From the NCBI GenBank assembly GCA_963743595.1, contig CAVURW010000001.1, positions 1 through 37,296 on the forward strand: a DNA stretch of 37,296 nt, written 5' to 3'. A program made the translations under genes and the position numbers. Of this stretch, positions 7,870-16,985 are shown piece by piece. Source of the DNA: CAVURW01 sp963743595 (GTDB taxonomy: Bacteria; Verrucomicrobiota; Verrucomicrobiia; Methylacidiphilales; UBA1321). Within the stretch, counting starts at the first letter, position 1, and every line of letters starts with the position of its first letter. The notes under the pieces were generated by a model. The model ran no database searches. It was not told the origin of the DNA and saw nothing but the letters and a program-made list of their open reading frames with translations.

Positions 7870-10005
7870 ATGCACCGTTTCTCTTGGTCTTTTCTGGCTG
7901 TTCTCCTTGTTTTAACCACCGGTGAGCTTGCCGCTTCCAAGCCACTCCATTTTGTTCTCCAAGGCTTTACGAACCTCTCCAAGGGCAAAGGGCAGACGTT
8001 CACCCTCACCTCGGATGGCCGAATCGAATCGGGCCCAACGCTTGGTACGCCGATCGACCTCTCGACTCAGACTGTGTGGGCCGTTTATCAGAAGGCCGAT
8101 CACTCGCTGCTCGTCGGAACGAGTCCCGATGCGAAGCTACTCCAAGTCTCCGACACAGGCTCAGTAAAAACGGTTGCGCAATCGAAGAATGTCGCCGTGA
8201 CGGCCATCGCCGGTACAGCGGACGGGGCCGAAATCTACTTCGCCACGTCGCCGGACGGGAAAATCTATCATTTGACCGCTAACGGCACGGCTGAGGAGTG
8301 GTTTGATCCAAAGGAGAAGTATATTTGGTGCCTGCTGGTGGGGCCAGATGGCGCGGTCTATGCGGGAACGGGCACTCACGGCAAGATCTACAAAATCACG
8401 GGCAAAGCAACGGGCCAGGTTTGGTATTCATCGATCGAGGACCACATTCGATCCATGACATGGGATAAAGAGGGCAATATCCTGGCTGGCACAGCAGGAA
8501 ACGGTTACCTTTACCGCGTTACGGGCCAGGAAAAAGGAACGGTTCTGGCTTCAACCTCGCGCCAGGAGATTTCGCGCATTGTACTGGATGATTCCGGCAC
8601 CATTTATTACATCGCCACGGGTTTGATTCATCCGGCACCGGCAGATAAATCGCCCAGCGGCTCAGACGAGGACGAGATCGCACATACCTCGAGCACCGCA
8701 GATCACAAAGAAGCCGATAAAAGCTCCGGTTCTGCGCCGGATTCAAAATCGGGTGCCGAGCTCTACTCGATGGATAAATCGCTCGCCCCTCGCCACCTCT
8801 GGCATGGCGAAGACGTCAGCCGCACGTTGCTCTGCCTGAATAACCAAATCTATTTCTCCTGTGACCCCACCGGCAGCCTCTACACGGTGATGCCCTCCGG
8901 TGATATCGCGCTGCAAAACATCTCTGATAACAGCATTACCGCTTCCGTAAAAATGGACGAGCACACCGCTTACCTGGCCACGAGCCACCCCGCTCAGCTA
9001 ATCAAGATCAACACCGATACGGCCCCGACCAGCGTCTACGACAGCCAAGCGCTGGACTCCAAGTCGTTCTCGCGCTGGGGTCGGCTCGATATTGCTGGGG
9101 CGAATCTCAACAACGTGCAACTCTCGGTCCGCACCGGCAACACGCCGAAACCGGACGCTACTTGGAACGCCTGGGAGCCGCTCGCCATGAACGCCGAGGG
9201 TTTCCTTTCTGGAGCGCAGGTGAGTTCGCCTGCTGCGCGTTTCGCACAGATCGAAGTGAAGCTCACCGGGAATGCATCGGTCGATACGATTGATCTCGCA
9301 TATCTCCCGAAGAATCAGCGCCCGGAAATAGCATCGATAACAGTGCTAGCGCCGGGCATCCGCTACAACCCCGTATCGCTGCCGATCAATCCGGTGGCGC
9401 CGCGAGGCCCGGAACAGGCAGCCGAGGGGCTAGAGCCAGTTCTCCACCCGGAAATGAATCCCACGCGCTTTATTCCTGTTTTCAGCGCGGGCTACCGGAC
9501 GATCACCTGGGCCGCCGAGGACCCCGATGGCGATGACATGGTGTACACGGTCTCCTGCCGCTCGCTCACCACGCCGAACGCCCCGTGGCGTGTTCTCGCC
9601 AGTGACCTGAAAGACGCGATTTATTCCTGGGACGCTACCAGTTGGCCGGACGGTCGCTACGAGCTCAAGGTGCTCGCGAGCGATGAGAAAGTGAATCTTC
9701 CGGGTGAAGGCTTGACCGTCGAGCGGGTCTCGCGCGATCTGATAATCAACAACACACCGCCCACAATTACGGTACAAGAACCACAAAACGGCGCTTGGCT
9801 GGTCGACGTGACCAGTGCCCTGAGTCGGCTTCGCCAGGTTTCCATCTCGAAAGATGGTAAGGAATATCAGGCGATTCAACCCGTCGACGGCATTCTCGAT
9901 TCGAACTCCGAGAAATTCTCGATTCCCGCCCACGCAGGTGACACCGTTTTCCTCCGCGCCGAAGACCAAGCCGGTAACGTGAGTGGCAAACAACTTACGA
10001 ACTAA
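7870..10005 (+). CDS. Secreted beta-propeller protein, function unknown
   Basis: The open frame begins at GTG 7846, but the ATG at 7870 directly precedes a clean signal peptide (MHRFSWSFLAVLLVLTTGELAAS), so I choose it. The mature protein (about 690 aa) has six or so blade-like repeats in its first half, such as GPDGAVYAGTGTHGKIYKI, DKEGNILAGTAGNGYLYRV and DDSGTIYYIATG, typical of WD40/two-component-propeller folds. A Ser/Asp-rich linker lies near residues 255-290. The C-terminal third has Ig/fibronectin-like segments (TITWAAEDPDGDDMVYTV, WPDGRYELKVLASDE, RAEDQAGNVSG). It is probably periplasmic or exported. No catalytic motif is evident. The gene lies 63 bp before the Fe-S protein gene. Confidence 0.75.
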   Translation: MHRFSWSFLAVLLVLTTGELAASKPLHFVLQGFTNLSKGKGQTFTLTSDGRIESGPTLGTPIDLSTQTVWAVYQKADHSLLVGTSPDAKLLQVSDTGSVKTVAQSKNVAVTAIAGTADGAEIYFATSPDGKIYHLTANGTAEEWFDPKEKYIWCLLVGPDGAVYAGTGTHGKIYKITGKATGQVWYSSIEDHIRSMTWDKEGNILAGTAGNGYLYRVTGQEKGTVLASTSRQEISRIVLDDSGTIYYIATGLIHPAPADKSPSGSDEDEIAHTSSTADHKEADKSSGSAPDSKSGAELYSMDKSLAPRHLWHGEDVSRTLLCLNNQIYFSCDPTGSLYTVMPSGDIALQNISDNSITASVKMDEHTAYLATSHPAQLIKINTDTAPTSVYDSQALDSKSFSRWGRLDIAGANLNNVQLSVRTGNTPKPDATWNAWEPLAMNAEGFLSGAQVSSPAARFAQIEVKLTGNASVDTIDLAYLPKNQRPEIASITVLAPGIRYNPVSLPINPVAPRGPEQAAEGLEPVLHPEMNPTRFIPVFSAGYRTITWAAEDPDGDDMVYTVSCRSLTTPNAPWRVLASDLKDAIYSWDATSWPDGRYELKVLASDEKVNLPGEGLTVERVSRDLIINNTPPTITVQEPQNGAWLVDVTSALSRLRQVSISKDGKEYQAIQPVDGILDSNSEKFSIPAHAGDTVFLRAEDQAGNVSGKQLTN

Positions 10006-10033
10006 TGTCTTTGATCCGTCTTCCGATGAAAAA

Positions 10034-10068
10034 TTGACAACACCCTCGCGCAATACGATTGTATCGCT
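10034..10068 (+). promoter_or_regulatory. Candidate leaderless promoter of the IscA/ErpA-like gene
   Basis: A perfect TTGACA (10034-10039), then 17 nt, then GATTGT (10057-10062, a weak -10), then 6 nt to the ATG at 10069. No Shine-Dalgarno site is present. The -10 match is poor. The call rests on the perfect -35 and on the same geometry at other genes in the window. Confidence 0.4.
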
Positions 10069-10416
10069 ATGACAGCCGCCACTACTACCCTTCCTCCCGT
10101 CAAGTTGACGGAGTCAGCCGCCCACCAAATCGCTGAACTCGTTGGTGCCGAAAACATCGCCGAGAAAGGTCTGCGCATTTACGTCGAAAAGGGTGGATGC
10201 TCGGGACTCTCCTACTCGATGGAAATGAACCACGCCAAGCCGAACGATGTGGTTTACACCTACCATAACGTTAAACTGTTCGTAGATTCAGAAGCGCTGG
10301 TGTTTCTGGCCGGTTCGGAGATTGATTACCATGATGGCCTCACCGGCGCTGGTTTTCGGATCAAGAATCCCAACGCTAAGCAGACGTGCGGTTGCGGCAC
10401 TTCGTTTGAGGCGTAG
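10069..10416 (+). CDS. A-type Fe-S cluster carrier (HesB/IscA/ErpA family)
   Basis: A small cytoplasmic scaffold/carrier that delivers Fe-S clusters to apoproteins. All three ligand cysteines are present: Cys44 in GGCSGLSY and Cys107/Cys109 in the C-terminal TCGCGTSF. The LTESAAHQIAEL start and GAGFRIKNPNAKQTCGCG end are family signatures, and 115 aa is standard. No iscS, iscU or suf gene is adjacent, so this is a stand-alone copy as for ErpA. ErpA versus IscA cannot be decided from the sequence alone. Confidence 0.93.
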   Translation: MTAATTTLPPVKLTESAAHQIAELVGAENIAEKGLRIYVEKGGCSGLSYSMEMNHAKPNDVVYTYHNVKLFVDSEALVFLAGSEIDYHDGLTGAGFRIKNPNAKQTCGCGTSFEA

Positions 10417-10442
10417 GCGATTACCTCTTTGAGGAAAAGCCT

Positions 10443-10892
10443 TTGAAACTCACCCGAACCACGGAGGCGGAGCATTTTTCGTTAGATGCACGGCGGCACA
10501 TCATTGTTGACGATCACTCTCACGCCTACTTTCGACTGGAGATTGACGGACAGGGTGCCTGCGGCATCGCCTGTCACAGCACCCTTATTGAGCCGACAGC
10601 TGTGGTTGCGTCGGACGGAAAGATTTGGGTTGGGATCGACACTCACCTCGTTTGTTTGAGCCGATCGGGCCAGGTTGTTTTGACCAAAACTTTGCAGACA
10701 AATCTAATCCGGGTTCTTCTCCGTGAAGATTGTGTCATCGCTCTGGGAGAATGCGACGTCATCGTTTTCGGCAAAGATTTGTCAATTCGGCTTGAAACTC
10801 TCCTCCCCGACGTCATTTCGGGATGCCATATCCAAAACGGTATCATTTCTATTGAAACCATGGATGCCAGGACCTTCGAGCTGACGTACTGA
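10443..10892 (+). CDS. Hypothetical 149-aa cytoplasmic protein
   Basis: Starts at TTG with a GAGG ribosome site about 9 nt upstream; there is no ATG nearby. It lies 26 bp after the Fe-S carrier gene on the same strand, so it is probably co-transcribed. It has no signal peptide or membrane segment. The body is a run of alternating beta strands with blade-like segments (VVASDGKIWVGIDTHLVCLSRSGQVV, VIALGECDVIVFGKDLSI), suggesting part of a propeller or another all-beta fold. I do not recognise a family, and no catalytic motif is seen. Confidence 0.6.
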   Translation: MKLTRTTEAEHFSLDARRHIIVDDHSHAYFRLEIDGQGACGIACHSTLIEPTAVVASDGKIWVGIDTHLVCLSRSGQVVLTKTLQTNLIRVLLREDCVIALGECDVIVFGKDLSIRLETLLPDVISGCHIQNGIISIETMDARTFELTY

Positions 10893-10915
10893 ATTGTCAC
10901 CGTATAAGTTCTTCT

Positions 10916-10951
10916 TTACGTTCCCCTACCTAGTTCCGCCATAATACGGGA
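10916..10951 (+). promoter_or_regulatory. Candidate leaderless promoter of glk
   Basis: TTACGT (10916-10921), 18 nt, CATAAT (10940-10945, five of six bases of TATAAT), then 6 nt to the ATG at 10952. A start site 7 nt after the -10 would fall on the A of the ATG. No spaced Shine-Dalgarno site exists. Confidence 0.5.
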
Positions 10952-11950
10952 ATGAACATCCTCGCGGGCGACATTGGTGGCACCAAGACAAATCTAGCCA
11001 TCGCGACCATCAAAGAGACGCGGACCCTTTTGCAGTACGAAGGCTCTTTTCCCAGTAAAAATCATCCGAATCTAGAAGACCTAATCCGTCTCTTTTTAGA
11101 GAACGCGGCGAATGAAGGCCACAAAACGCCGAACTACGCCTGTTTCGGAGTCGCGGGCCCGGTGCGTGAAGGGATCGTCCAGGTGACAAATCTTCCCTGG
11201 ACCGTTTCGGCCGAGCGCTTAAAAGAACACCTCCATTTCACGGAAGTCCACCTCTTAAACGATCTGGAGGCAAATGCTCACGGAATCCGTACGCTCCAAT
11301 CCGACGAGATTCTGAGCATTAATCCGCGTGCTGATTTTTCGCAGCGCGGCAATCAGGCCCTCATTGCTGCGGGTACGGGTCTTGGCGAGGCGGGGCTTGT
11401 CTGGGATGGAAATCGCCACATCCCCTTTGCCACGGAAGGCGGCCATGCCAGCTATGCGCCGAACGATTCCACGGGTGATGAGCTCCTGGCGTTTCTGCGC
11501 AAAGAACGGGGGCATGTGAGCTGGGAACGCGTACTCTCGGGCTTGGGCATTCAAAACCTCTATCGATTTTTCCGCAGCCGTTCCGGGATCCCAGAGCCGC
11601 AATGGCTAACCGCTGCCCTCTCAAAAAGCGATTTCGGCGCGACAATCAGTCATGCCGCGCTTTCCGGCACCGATTTGGTCTGCACAGAAGCGATCGACTA
11701 CTTCGTGAAAAACTACGGCGCTGAAGCGGGAAATTTAGGACTTAAAATGCTTTCGGTTGGCGGGATGTACATCGGTGGTGGAATTGCGCCGAAACTGCTC
11801 CAGAAGATTCAAGGCGGCGGCTTCCTCTCTGCCTTTTGCCATAAGGGACGACTGAGCCCGGTCCTGGAAACGATGCCGGTTTATGTAATCCTGAACGCGA
11901 AAACGGCGCTGCAAGGGGCGGCCCGTTACGCCGCTGATTGCGCGCAATAA
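10952..11950 (+). CDS. glk: Glucokinase (Glk family)
   Basis: ATP-dependent phosphorylation of glucose to glucose-6-phosphate in the cytoplasm. The phosphate-binding motif DIGGTKTNLAI is at residues 7-17. FGVAGPV and the LLNDLEANAHGI segment with the catalytic Asp follow, then IAAGTGLGEAGLVW and FATEGGHASYAP. The C-terminal MYIGGGIAPKLL adenosine-binding segment is intact. The length (332 aa) fits the bacterial Glk family rather than ROK kinases, which carry a CXCGXXGC zinc motif absent here. It is followed after 4 bp by the GT-C-like gene, so the two probably form an operon. Confidence 0.93.
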   Translation: MNILAGDIGGTKTNLAIATIKETRTLLQYEGSFPSKNHPNLEDLIRLFLENAANEGHKTPNYACFGVAGPVREGIVQVTNLPWTVSAERLKEHLHFTEVHLLNDLEANAHGIRTLQSDEILSINPRADFSQRGNQALIAAGTGLGEAGLVWDGNRHIPFATEGGHASYAPNDSTGDELLAFLRKERGHVSWERVLSGLGIQNLYRFFRSRSGIPEPQWLTAALSKSDFGATISHAALSGTDLVCTEAIDYFVKNYGAEAGNLGLKMLSVGGMYIGGGIAPKLLQKIQGGGFLSAFCHKGRLSPVLETMPVYVILNAKTALQGAARYAADCAQ

Positions 11951-11954
11951 GCAA

Positions 11955-13556
11955 ATGACGGCCCGGTACGGAAAGACGATTTGCGTCGTCTTCATCCTTT
12001 TTCTCGCCGCAGCACTTTTCGACTGGATCGCCGTTGACTGGTCAAAGTCGCACGGTCGCCTCGCCTGCCCGCCGGAATGCGACGACGTGGTCTATTTCTC
12101 CGCCGGATTAAGAATCGCCACGGCCTTTACCGATCAAGGCGTTACTGGCCTGATCGATTACCTCTCCCATTACGGAACCCATTCTCCCTACTCAGAGTTT
12201 CTTGCTGGGATTACGATCTATTTCTTTGGCTATTCGCCCGAAGCACTTTATCGGGCCAATACGGTCCTCGTCTTTGCCTACATCTCTGCTCTCTACTACT
12301 TCCTTCAGCCTCTGCGATTGCGCGATCAGGTCCTGCTCATGGGTATGTTCTTGTGCCTCCCGTTCACTTTGATGTGCGCTGTAGAGTTCCGACCGGACTT
12401 AGCATGGGCGGTCGCCCTGGGTTTCAATTCGATTTCCCTGATCACCAATCGCCGTTTCTACGAAGGCAAATTACCGTCTCTTACATGCGGCTGCTTACTG
12501 AGCATCGCACTCCTCGTCAAACCGACGACGTTTCCCATGACTCTTCTGATTTCGTGCCTAGCCCTGTCGTGCCGCTTTCTTCTGGAGCTCACCCATGCGA
12601 AGTTTTTAGTCACGATCCAAAGAGCTTTGATTTCGGCGCTCCTCACGTTCGGAACGGTCCTGATAATCACATCACCCTTCATCTATACGTTTGGAATGCA
12701 GACCTGGCGTTATTTCTGGGAAAACACCTACGGCGCTAATCGAGATATCTGGGAAAAGGCTAACGAGTGGACCACCTATTTGTGGGGAAATGCGTATGCC
12801 TCAAATATCAATAGAGTCGGGCTCATACTCATTATCGGCTCAGCTCTACTTTTCGGATTCGCTTACCGAAAATCGGGCAAGCTCTACGATTTGTACGAAG
12901 TCGGCTGCTGCTGGGGTTTGGCTATCGTTGCGCTGGTTCTCAATGCCTCAGCGCCGCTGACGAGCAGTTTTCTAGGCGGAGCCATCTACGGGAATCTCCT
13001 CTTCACGGCAGCCTATATCTACGGGCGTTACCTACCTTATTTAGAGACGAGCACAGCGACGGCACTGCGTTGGATTCCCCTCTCCACCCGTATTTGCATC
13101 GTGATTCTGCTCCCGGCAATCATCGAGTATCACCTACCTCCAGCAAGCCTTCGCAATGCCGCAGATGGGCGTTACCTTCAAAATCTGGAGAGTTCTTTCG
13201 AGGACTACCTGAGCAAATCACCCCATCCTCAAGCGATCGGTTTTACGCAGGTCAGCCCGATAACCCGTGAAAACGTGGAAATTTGGTACTTTCTCCAGCA
13301 TCACCCGGCTCCCCTCCTCGATTGCCGGGGCCTCGACCCCTCCTTCGAAGAAGAGTGGATGGGCCTTCAACCGTGCGATCTCATTGTCGCGCAAAACACC
13401 GGATTGCTCGGCGGCGAAACGTTCCCGCCCTCGGAACAATGGCAAGACAAGCTCGTTCAACGTCTACAAAATGACCAGCGCTACCACGTCGTTCTCACCT
13501 GCACAGATGGTCGCGGGAAATTCCTCTATATTTTTCGACGTCTGCAATCGAATTGA
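11955..13556 (+). CDS. Multi-pass membrane protein, GT-C glycosyltransferase-like
   Basis: A 533-aa integral membrane protein with roughly ten hydrophobic segments up to about residue 400, then a soluble C-terminal domain of about 130 residues. The layout (an acidic ECDDVVYFSAGL loop after the first membrane segment, many helices, C-terminal periplasmic domain) resembles polyprenyl-phosphate-sugar dependent GT-C/ArnT/PMT-type glycosyltransferases, which transfer sugars on the outer face of the inner membrane. The acidic loop would supply the catalytic Asp. I see no motif that proves catalysis, so this is a fold-level guess. The gene starts 4 bp after the glk stop codon. Confidence 0.6.
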   Translation: MTARYGKTICVVFILFLAAALFDWIAVDWSKSHGRLACPPECDDVVYFSAGLRIATAFTDQGVTGLIDYLSHYGTHSPYSEFLAGITIYFFGYSPEALYRANTVLVFAYISALYYFLQPLRLRDQVLLMGMFLCLPFTLMCAVEFRPDLAWAVALGFNSISLITNRRFYEGKLPSLTCGCLLSIALLVKPTTFPMTLLISCLALSCRFLLELTHAKFLVTIQRALISALLTFGTVLIITSPFIYTFGMQTWRYFWENTYGANRDIWEKANEWTTYLWGNAYASNINRVGLILIIGSALLFGFAYRKSGKLYDLYEVGCCWGLAIVALVLNASAPLTSSFLGGAIYGNLLFTAAYIYGRYLPYLETSTATALRWIPLSTRICIVILLPAIIEYHLPPASLRNAADGRYLQNLESSFEDYLSKSPHPQAIGFTQVSPITRENVEIWYFLQHHPAPLLDCRGLDPSFEEEWMGLQPCDLIVAQNTGLLGGETFPPSEQWQDKLVQRLQNDQRYHVVLTCTDGRGKFLYIFRRLQSN

Positions 13557-13589
13557 AAAGATTAGTCGCCCAATAGGGTCTAAACCGTA

Positions 13590-13619
13590 TTGAGATGACG
13601 ATCTCTGCCAAGATATTCT
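13590..13619 (+). promoter_or_regulatory. Promoter of the lipoprotein gene
   Basis: TTGAGA (13590-13595), an 18-nt spacer and TATTCT (13614-13619), followed by a leader of about 26 nt with a strong ribosome site AAAAGGAG at 13635-13642, 10 nt before the ATG. This is a conventional leadered promoter, in contrast to the leaderless ones. Confidence 0.5.
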
Positions 13620-13652
13620 ACCCAACCCTTCATCAAAAGGAGTCGAACACCT

Positions 13653-14123
13653 ATGGAAACCACCAAATTACGTACTGCAAATCTACGCAAAACAACCTTT
13701 GTTTTAGTCGGTTGCCTCCTCGGCCTGATCTCGTGCGGCTCCAAGACGCAAACGAACGACGTCACTCAGAATCCCGCGCCTCCGACCGAAGCTCCGCCTG
13801 TACCGCTCGGCACCCCGCCGCCTGCGGCAGCCGCACCCACAGAGGCTCCCTTGGGCTTGGGCCCGGCTCCTTTACCTCCAGCCATGCCGGTCACTGGTAA
13901 TCCGCTCTTAACTCAAGAAAATCTGGATCGCATTCAGAAAGACATGACGCCCGCGCAAGTGGTGGCCATTCTGGGCAAACCTACCAGTTCACAGGAATCG
14001 ACTGTCCCCGTCCTCGGTGGCACGGAGACCTCCTACCAATACGACGGCGGCAACTCGTCAGTTACGATAGTCTTTAGAAACGATCGGATGAAGCTCAAAA
14101 CCGGACATTTTGAGAATCCTTAA
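13653..14123 (+). CDS. Lipoprotein with BamE/SmpA-like C-terminal domain
   Basis: A 156-aa lipoprotein. A basic N-terminus and hydrophobic stretch lead to the lipobox LISC with Cys28 as the lipidation site. A Pro/Ala/Thr-rich linker (about 40-83) should span the periplasm or peptidoglycan. The C-terminal part (LTQENLDRIQKDMTPAQVVAILGKP, about 86-110) is the characteristic first helices of the SmpA/OmlA (BamE-like) fold, followed by strands ending near residue 150. BamE itself belongs to the outer-membrane assembly complex, but many unrelated lipoproteins share the fold, so no function is claimed. The start is fixed by the AAAAGGAG site. Confidence 0.75.
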   Translation: METTKLRTANLRKTTFVLVGCLLGLISCGSKTQTNDVTQNPAPPTEAPPVPLGTPPPAAAAPTEAPLGLGPAPLPPAMPVTGNPLLTQENLDRIQKDMTPAQVVAILGKPTSSQESTVPVLGGTETSYQYDGGNSSVTIVFRNDRMKLKTGHFENP

Positions 14124-14231
14124 GAGATTGATCGCTGGACGGTAGTTCGGGAAATCAGTTTCATACAAGAATTCTGCAACTCTTTTCTTTTTGCTTTGTT
14201 TTACTTCTATAGAACATCCTGAAACTTTTTT

Positions 14232-16847
14232 ATGCCCCGCCTTGTAATCATCCTGACCACGTGCACGTCCTTCCTCATTTTTTCTTTTACTGGCAACTCG
14301 TTCGCTGCAGGGCAAACGGCAGTTGAGCGACACGCGGAAGAACTCAAAGCCTTGATCGCTCCCGTGCCTGACTTCGTGCTGGATGCCGGGGCCAGCCAGA
14401 CGCTGCCAATAGCAGCGGACGGAACAGCCAAGACGACGGTGACCGTAACACCGCAAAATTCCAGCGATAAAACCCCAGTCTCGGTTCAATGGTCGATCTC
14501 GAAGCCTTCTGATGAAACCGCCGTGCAGTTCGGCCAAGCGAGTTCAGCCAAAACGACTGTAACCTTTACCAAGCCTGGCACCTATTTCCTGCGGGCGAAC
14601 GTTACAATCGGTTCCTGGACGGACTGGACTAGCTTGGTGATTCATGTGTTCGATGCCAAAATTACAGGGCTGGCGATGGATCGGTTTACCCCGGCTCCTG
14701 CTCCGGGCATTCATCCCCGGATTTTCTTTAACCCAGAGGAATTGCCCGCCCTGCGCGATCACTTTAAAACGACGGTGATCGGCCAGGAATTGGCGAAGAA
14801 ATTGCAGGTTAACTCGGACCTCCTGCGCCATGGGATTTCCGGTTACGATGCTAAAGGGCCGCTTTCTAAGCTTCTGGATGGGTCGCCGCTGATGAGCAAC
14901 GCCGGTTACTGGGCGAGTGGGTCGGTACGCTATCAAAAACTCGTAGCTGGGGACCTGAACGCTCTCGGAACTGTGATTCCCAACATGGGTGGTGACACCC
15001 ATCGGCTCTCTCAATCCATCGCCGCGGAAGCGTTCTGGTGCTTGATCAAAGAAGACCATGAAGGGGCTAAGAATGTGGCCGCTGCAATCACCACCTGGGC
15101 CAAGATTGTCACGCCCACCATTAAGCCGGGGGATGACTGGCAATGGGATGGCCAAAACTTAGGAGGCCATACCTATGGAAAGCAGGAGATGGGGCGTATT
15201 TTCGATAAAGTGGGGCGCGAGGACCTGGGGCTGTGTTACGACTTTATCTACGGAGACATGACCTCGGAGCAGCGTCAAATCGTCCGCAAGATGATCAGCA
15301 CCGCGACCGCCGGCAAGAATGGCTACGGCGCGGACCAAATCCATTACGTCCGCGTGGGGAACTGGGTCACCTTTCACACCACGTCTCTCATGCTACTCTC
15401 CCTCGCTATCGAAGGCGAAGAGGGCTACGACCCCGCCATCTATAAACAGGGCGCGGAGGTCTTTGACGATTTTTATCACTACAGCATTTTCCCGGATGGC
15501 GAGAGCTTCGAGTCACTCGGAAAAGGCGGTGCTCATGCGCTGATTGTTATGGCGATGGCCAAGCGCGGGGATTGGATCATCGGCAGTCCGCATCTTGAGA
15601 ATTACTTCAAACGGTACCTGCTCAATTGCTACGAGCCCTATGGCTACCACTACATCGCCCTGAGTACTCTGGGGGACTCCAATCTGCCCGGTGGCACGGC
15701 CCTGGACGCCACGATAGCCCATTACGTCTATCCCCACGATTCTGCCACAGCACTGGTTTATCGCAATGCCCTGGGCGAAAACTACGGCGGCTTGTTTAGT
15801 CTGGACGATTTACTTCCCATGGCCATGTGGGGAACGGACTTTCAGCCTCCGGCAGGGCAACCTTGGGATTGGGATAAGTCTCAACCACTGACTTATGTGG
15901 GGCGGGATCAAGGATTGGTCATCACACGTAGTGATTGGAGTAAGGACGCCACCTACCTCTTTTTCGATTGCGGCACCAACATCCGCGATTGCGGTCATTA
16001 CGACCCCGCGCGAAATATGTTCATCCTGAGCGCTATGGGTCGAAACTGGATTGCGGATACCGGCCAGGAGGGAAACGCCGGGGCACACAACGTGGTGCTC
16101 ATTGATGGGAAAGGCGGCTACAAATGTCCCGGAAAACTTGTTTCTTATAAAGACGACGCCAGCGCAACCTCGCTCTGTGGTGATGCCAAGTTTGCCTATG
16201 ACTGGGATTGGAGTCGAAGCGGGGCAACTCATGGCGTGGTTGAACCGACTACGGTGAATCAGATCCGCTACGAGCCGCAACCGGAGCGCTGGATGGAAAC
16301 GCCCCTCACCTTTCTTTACAGTGTCTTTTCCCCGTTCCGCCTCGCTCGGGAAGTGGGGAATCCTGTGGAGCGCGCCTACCGCACCGCCCTCCTGCGTCGC
16401 GGCCCCCATCCCTACGTGGTCGTTAGCGATGATATTCAGAAAGACGACCAGTCCCACAAGTATGAATTCCTGATGCGAATACCGGATGACCTCGAAAAGC
16501 AGGTCACTCAAAAGGGCAATGACCTCATTTTGGCGGATCCCACGACAGACAAACGACTCCTCGTTCGCTTCATAACTCCAGCAGCCATCACCCTGGAGCA
16601 GCGGCGTGTCTGGATCCATCAGGACCGAAACCAAAGCAAGCCTATCCTCTCTGTCAGCTGTAACGCCGTTAAGCCCGATTTCCGCGTATTGTTCTATTCG
16701 TATCGCGATGGAGAAAACTTGCCGCAGACCTCTTGGAATCAAACCAGTCAGCGCCTTCAAGTCAGTCTAGATCAAAAAACAGACTCGATTCAGTTCTCGG
16801 CGCCAAGCGCGCAAAATACGGGCGCTTCCCTTTTGATAAACCCGTGA
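14232..16847 (+). CDS. Secreted heparinase II/III-like polysaccharide lyase
   Basis: An 871-aa exported protein: signal peptide in residues 1-26 (VIILTTCTSFLIFSFTGNSFA), an Ig-like domain (about 45-140), then HPRIFFNPEELPALRDHF, which opens the alpha-toroid domain of heparinase II/III and alginate lyase families. Conserved blocks are DFIYGDMTSEQRQIVRKMI, GNWVTFHTTS and GYHYIALSTLGDSN. The beta-sandwich domain carries CGHYDPARNMFILSAMGRNWIADTG (about 587-610) and GAHNVVLIDGKG, the usual heparinase II/III core with its metal/catalytic His region. It cleaves uronate-containing polysaccharide by beta-elimination. The exact PL family and substrate are not determined. A hairpin GTGAG-AAAT-CTCAC overlaps the stop codon. 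Confidence 0.82.
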   Translation: MPRLVIILTTCTSFLIFSFTGNSFAAGQTAVERHAEELKALIAPVPDFVLDAGASQTLPIAADGTAKTTVTVTPQNSSDKTPVSVQWSISKPSDETAVQFGQASSAKTTVTFTKPGTYFLRANVTIGSWTDWTSLVIHVFDAKITGLAMDRFTPAPAPGIHPRIFFNPEELPALRDHFKTTVIGQELAKKLQVNSDLLRHGISGYDAKGPLSKLLDGSPLMSNAGYWASGSVRYQKLVAGDLNALGTVIPNMGGDTHRLSQSIAAEAFWCLIKEDHEGAKNVAAAITTWAKIVTPTIKPGDDWQWDGQNLGGHTYGKQEMGRIFDKVGREDLGLCYDFIYGDMTSEQRQIVRKMISTATAGKNGYGADQIHYVRVGNWVTFHTTSLMLLSLAIEGEEGYDPAIYKQGAEVFDDFYHYSIFPDGESFESLGKGGAHALIVMAMAKRGDWIIGSPHLENYFKRYLLNCYEPYGYHYIALSTLGDSNLPGGTALDATIAHYVYPHDSATALVYRNALGENYGGLFSLDDLLPMAMWGTDFQPPAGQPWDWDKSQPLTYVGRDQGLVITRSDWSKDATYLFFDCGTNIRDCGHYDPARNMFILSAMGRNWIADTGQEGNAGAHNVVLIDGKGGYKCPGKLVSYKDDASATSLCGDAKFAYDWDWSRSGATHGVVEPTTVNQIRYEPQPERWMETPLTFLYSVFSPFRLAREVGNPVERAYRTALLRRGPHPYVVVSDDIQKDDQSHKYEFLMRIPDDLEKQVTQKGNDLILADPTTDKRLLVRFITPAAITLEQRRVWIHQDRNQSKPILSVSCNAVKPDFRVLFYSYRDGENLPQTSWNQTSQRLQVSLDQKTDSIQFSAPSAQNTGASLLINP

Positions 16848-16985
16848 GAAATCTCACAGACTCGGCCGCGCAGTTCTGCTGCCGAGCATGAAACGTGGAT
16901 GTAGCGTTGAGTTGCGGCGGTGACATGTCGTCGAAAATTCCTCGCTTGCCATCCACGTGACCCGGTGGTAGCACAATGACGCCTT

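Noticed and set aside
9430..10053. Minus-strand open frame (207 codons) at the end of the beta-propeller gene
   Set aside because: Antisense of the Ig-like C-terminal domain; translation has no recognisable features.
15810..16760. Minus-strand open frame (316 codons) inside the heparinase-like gene
   Set aside because: Shadow of the conserved lyase; no domain or ribosome site.
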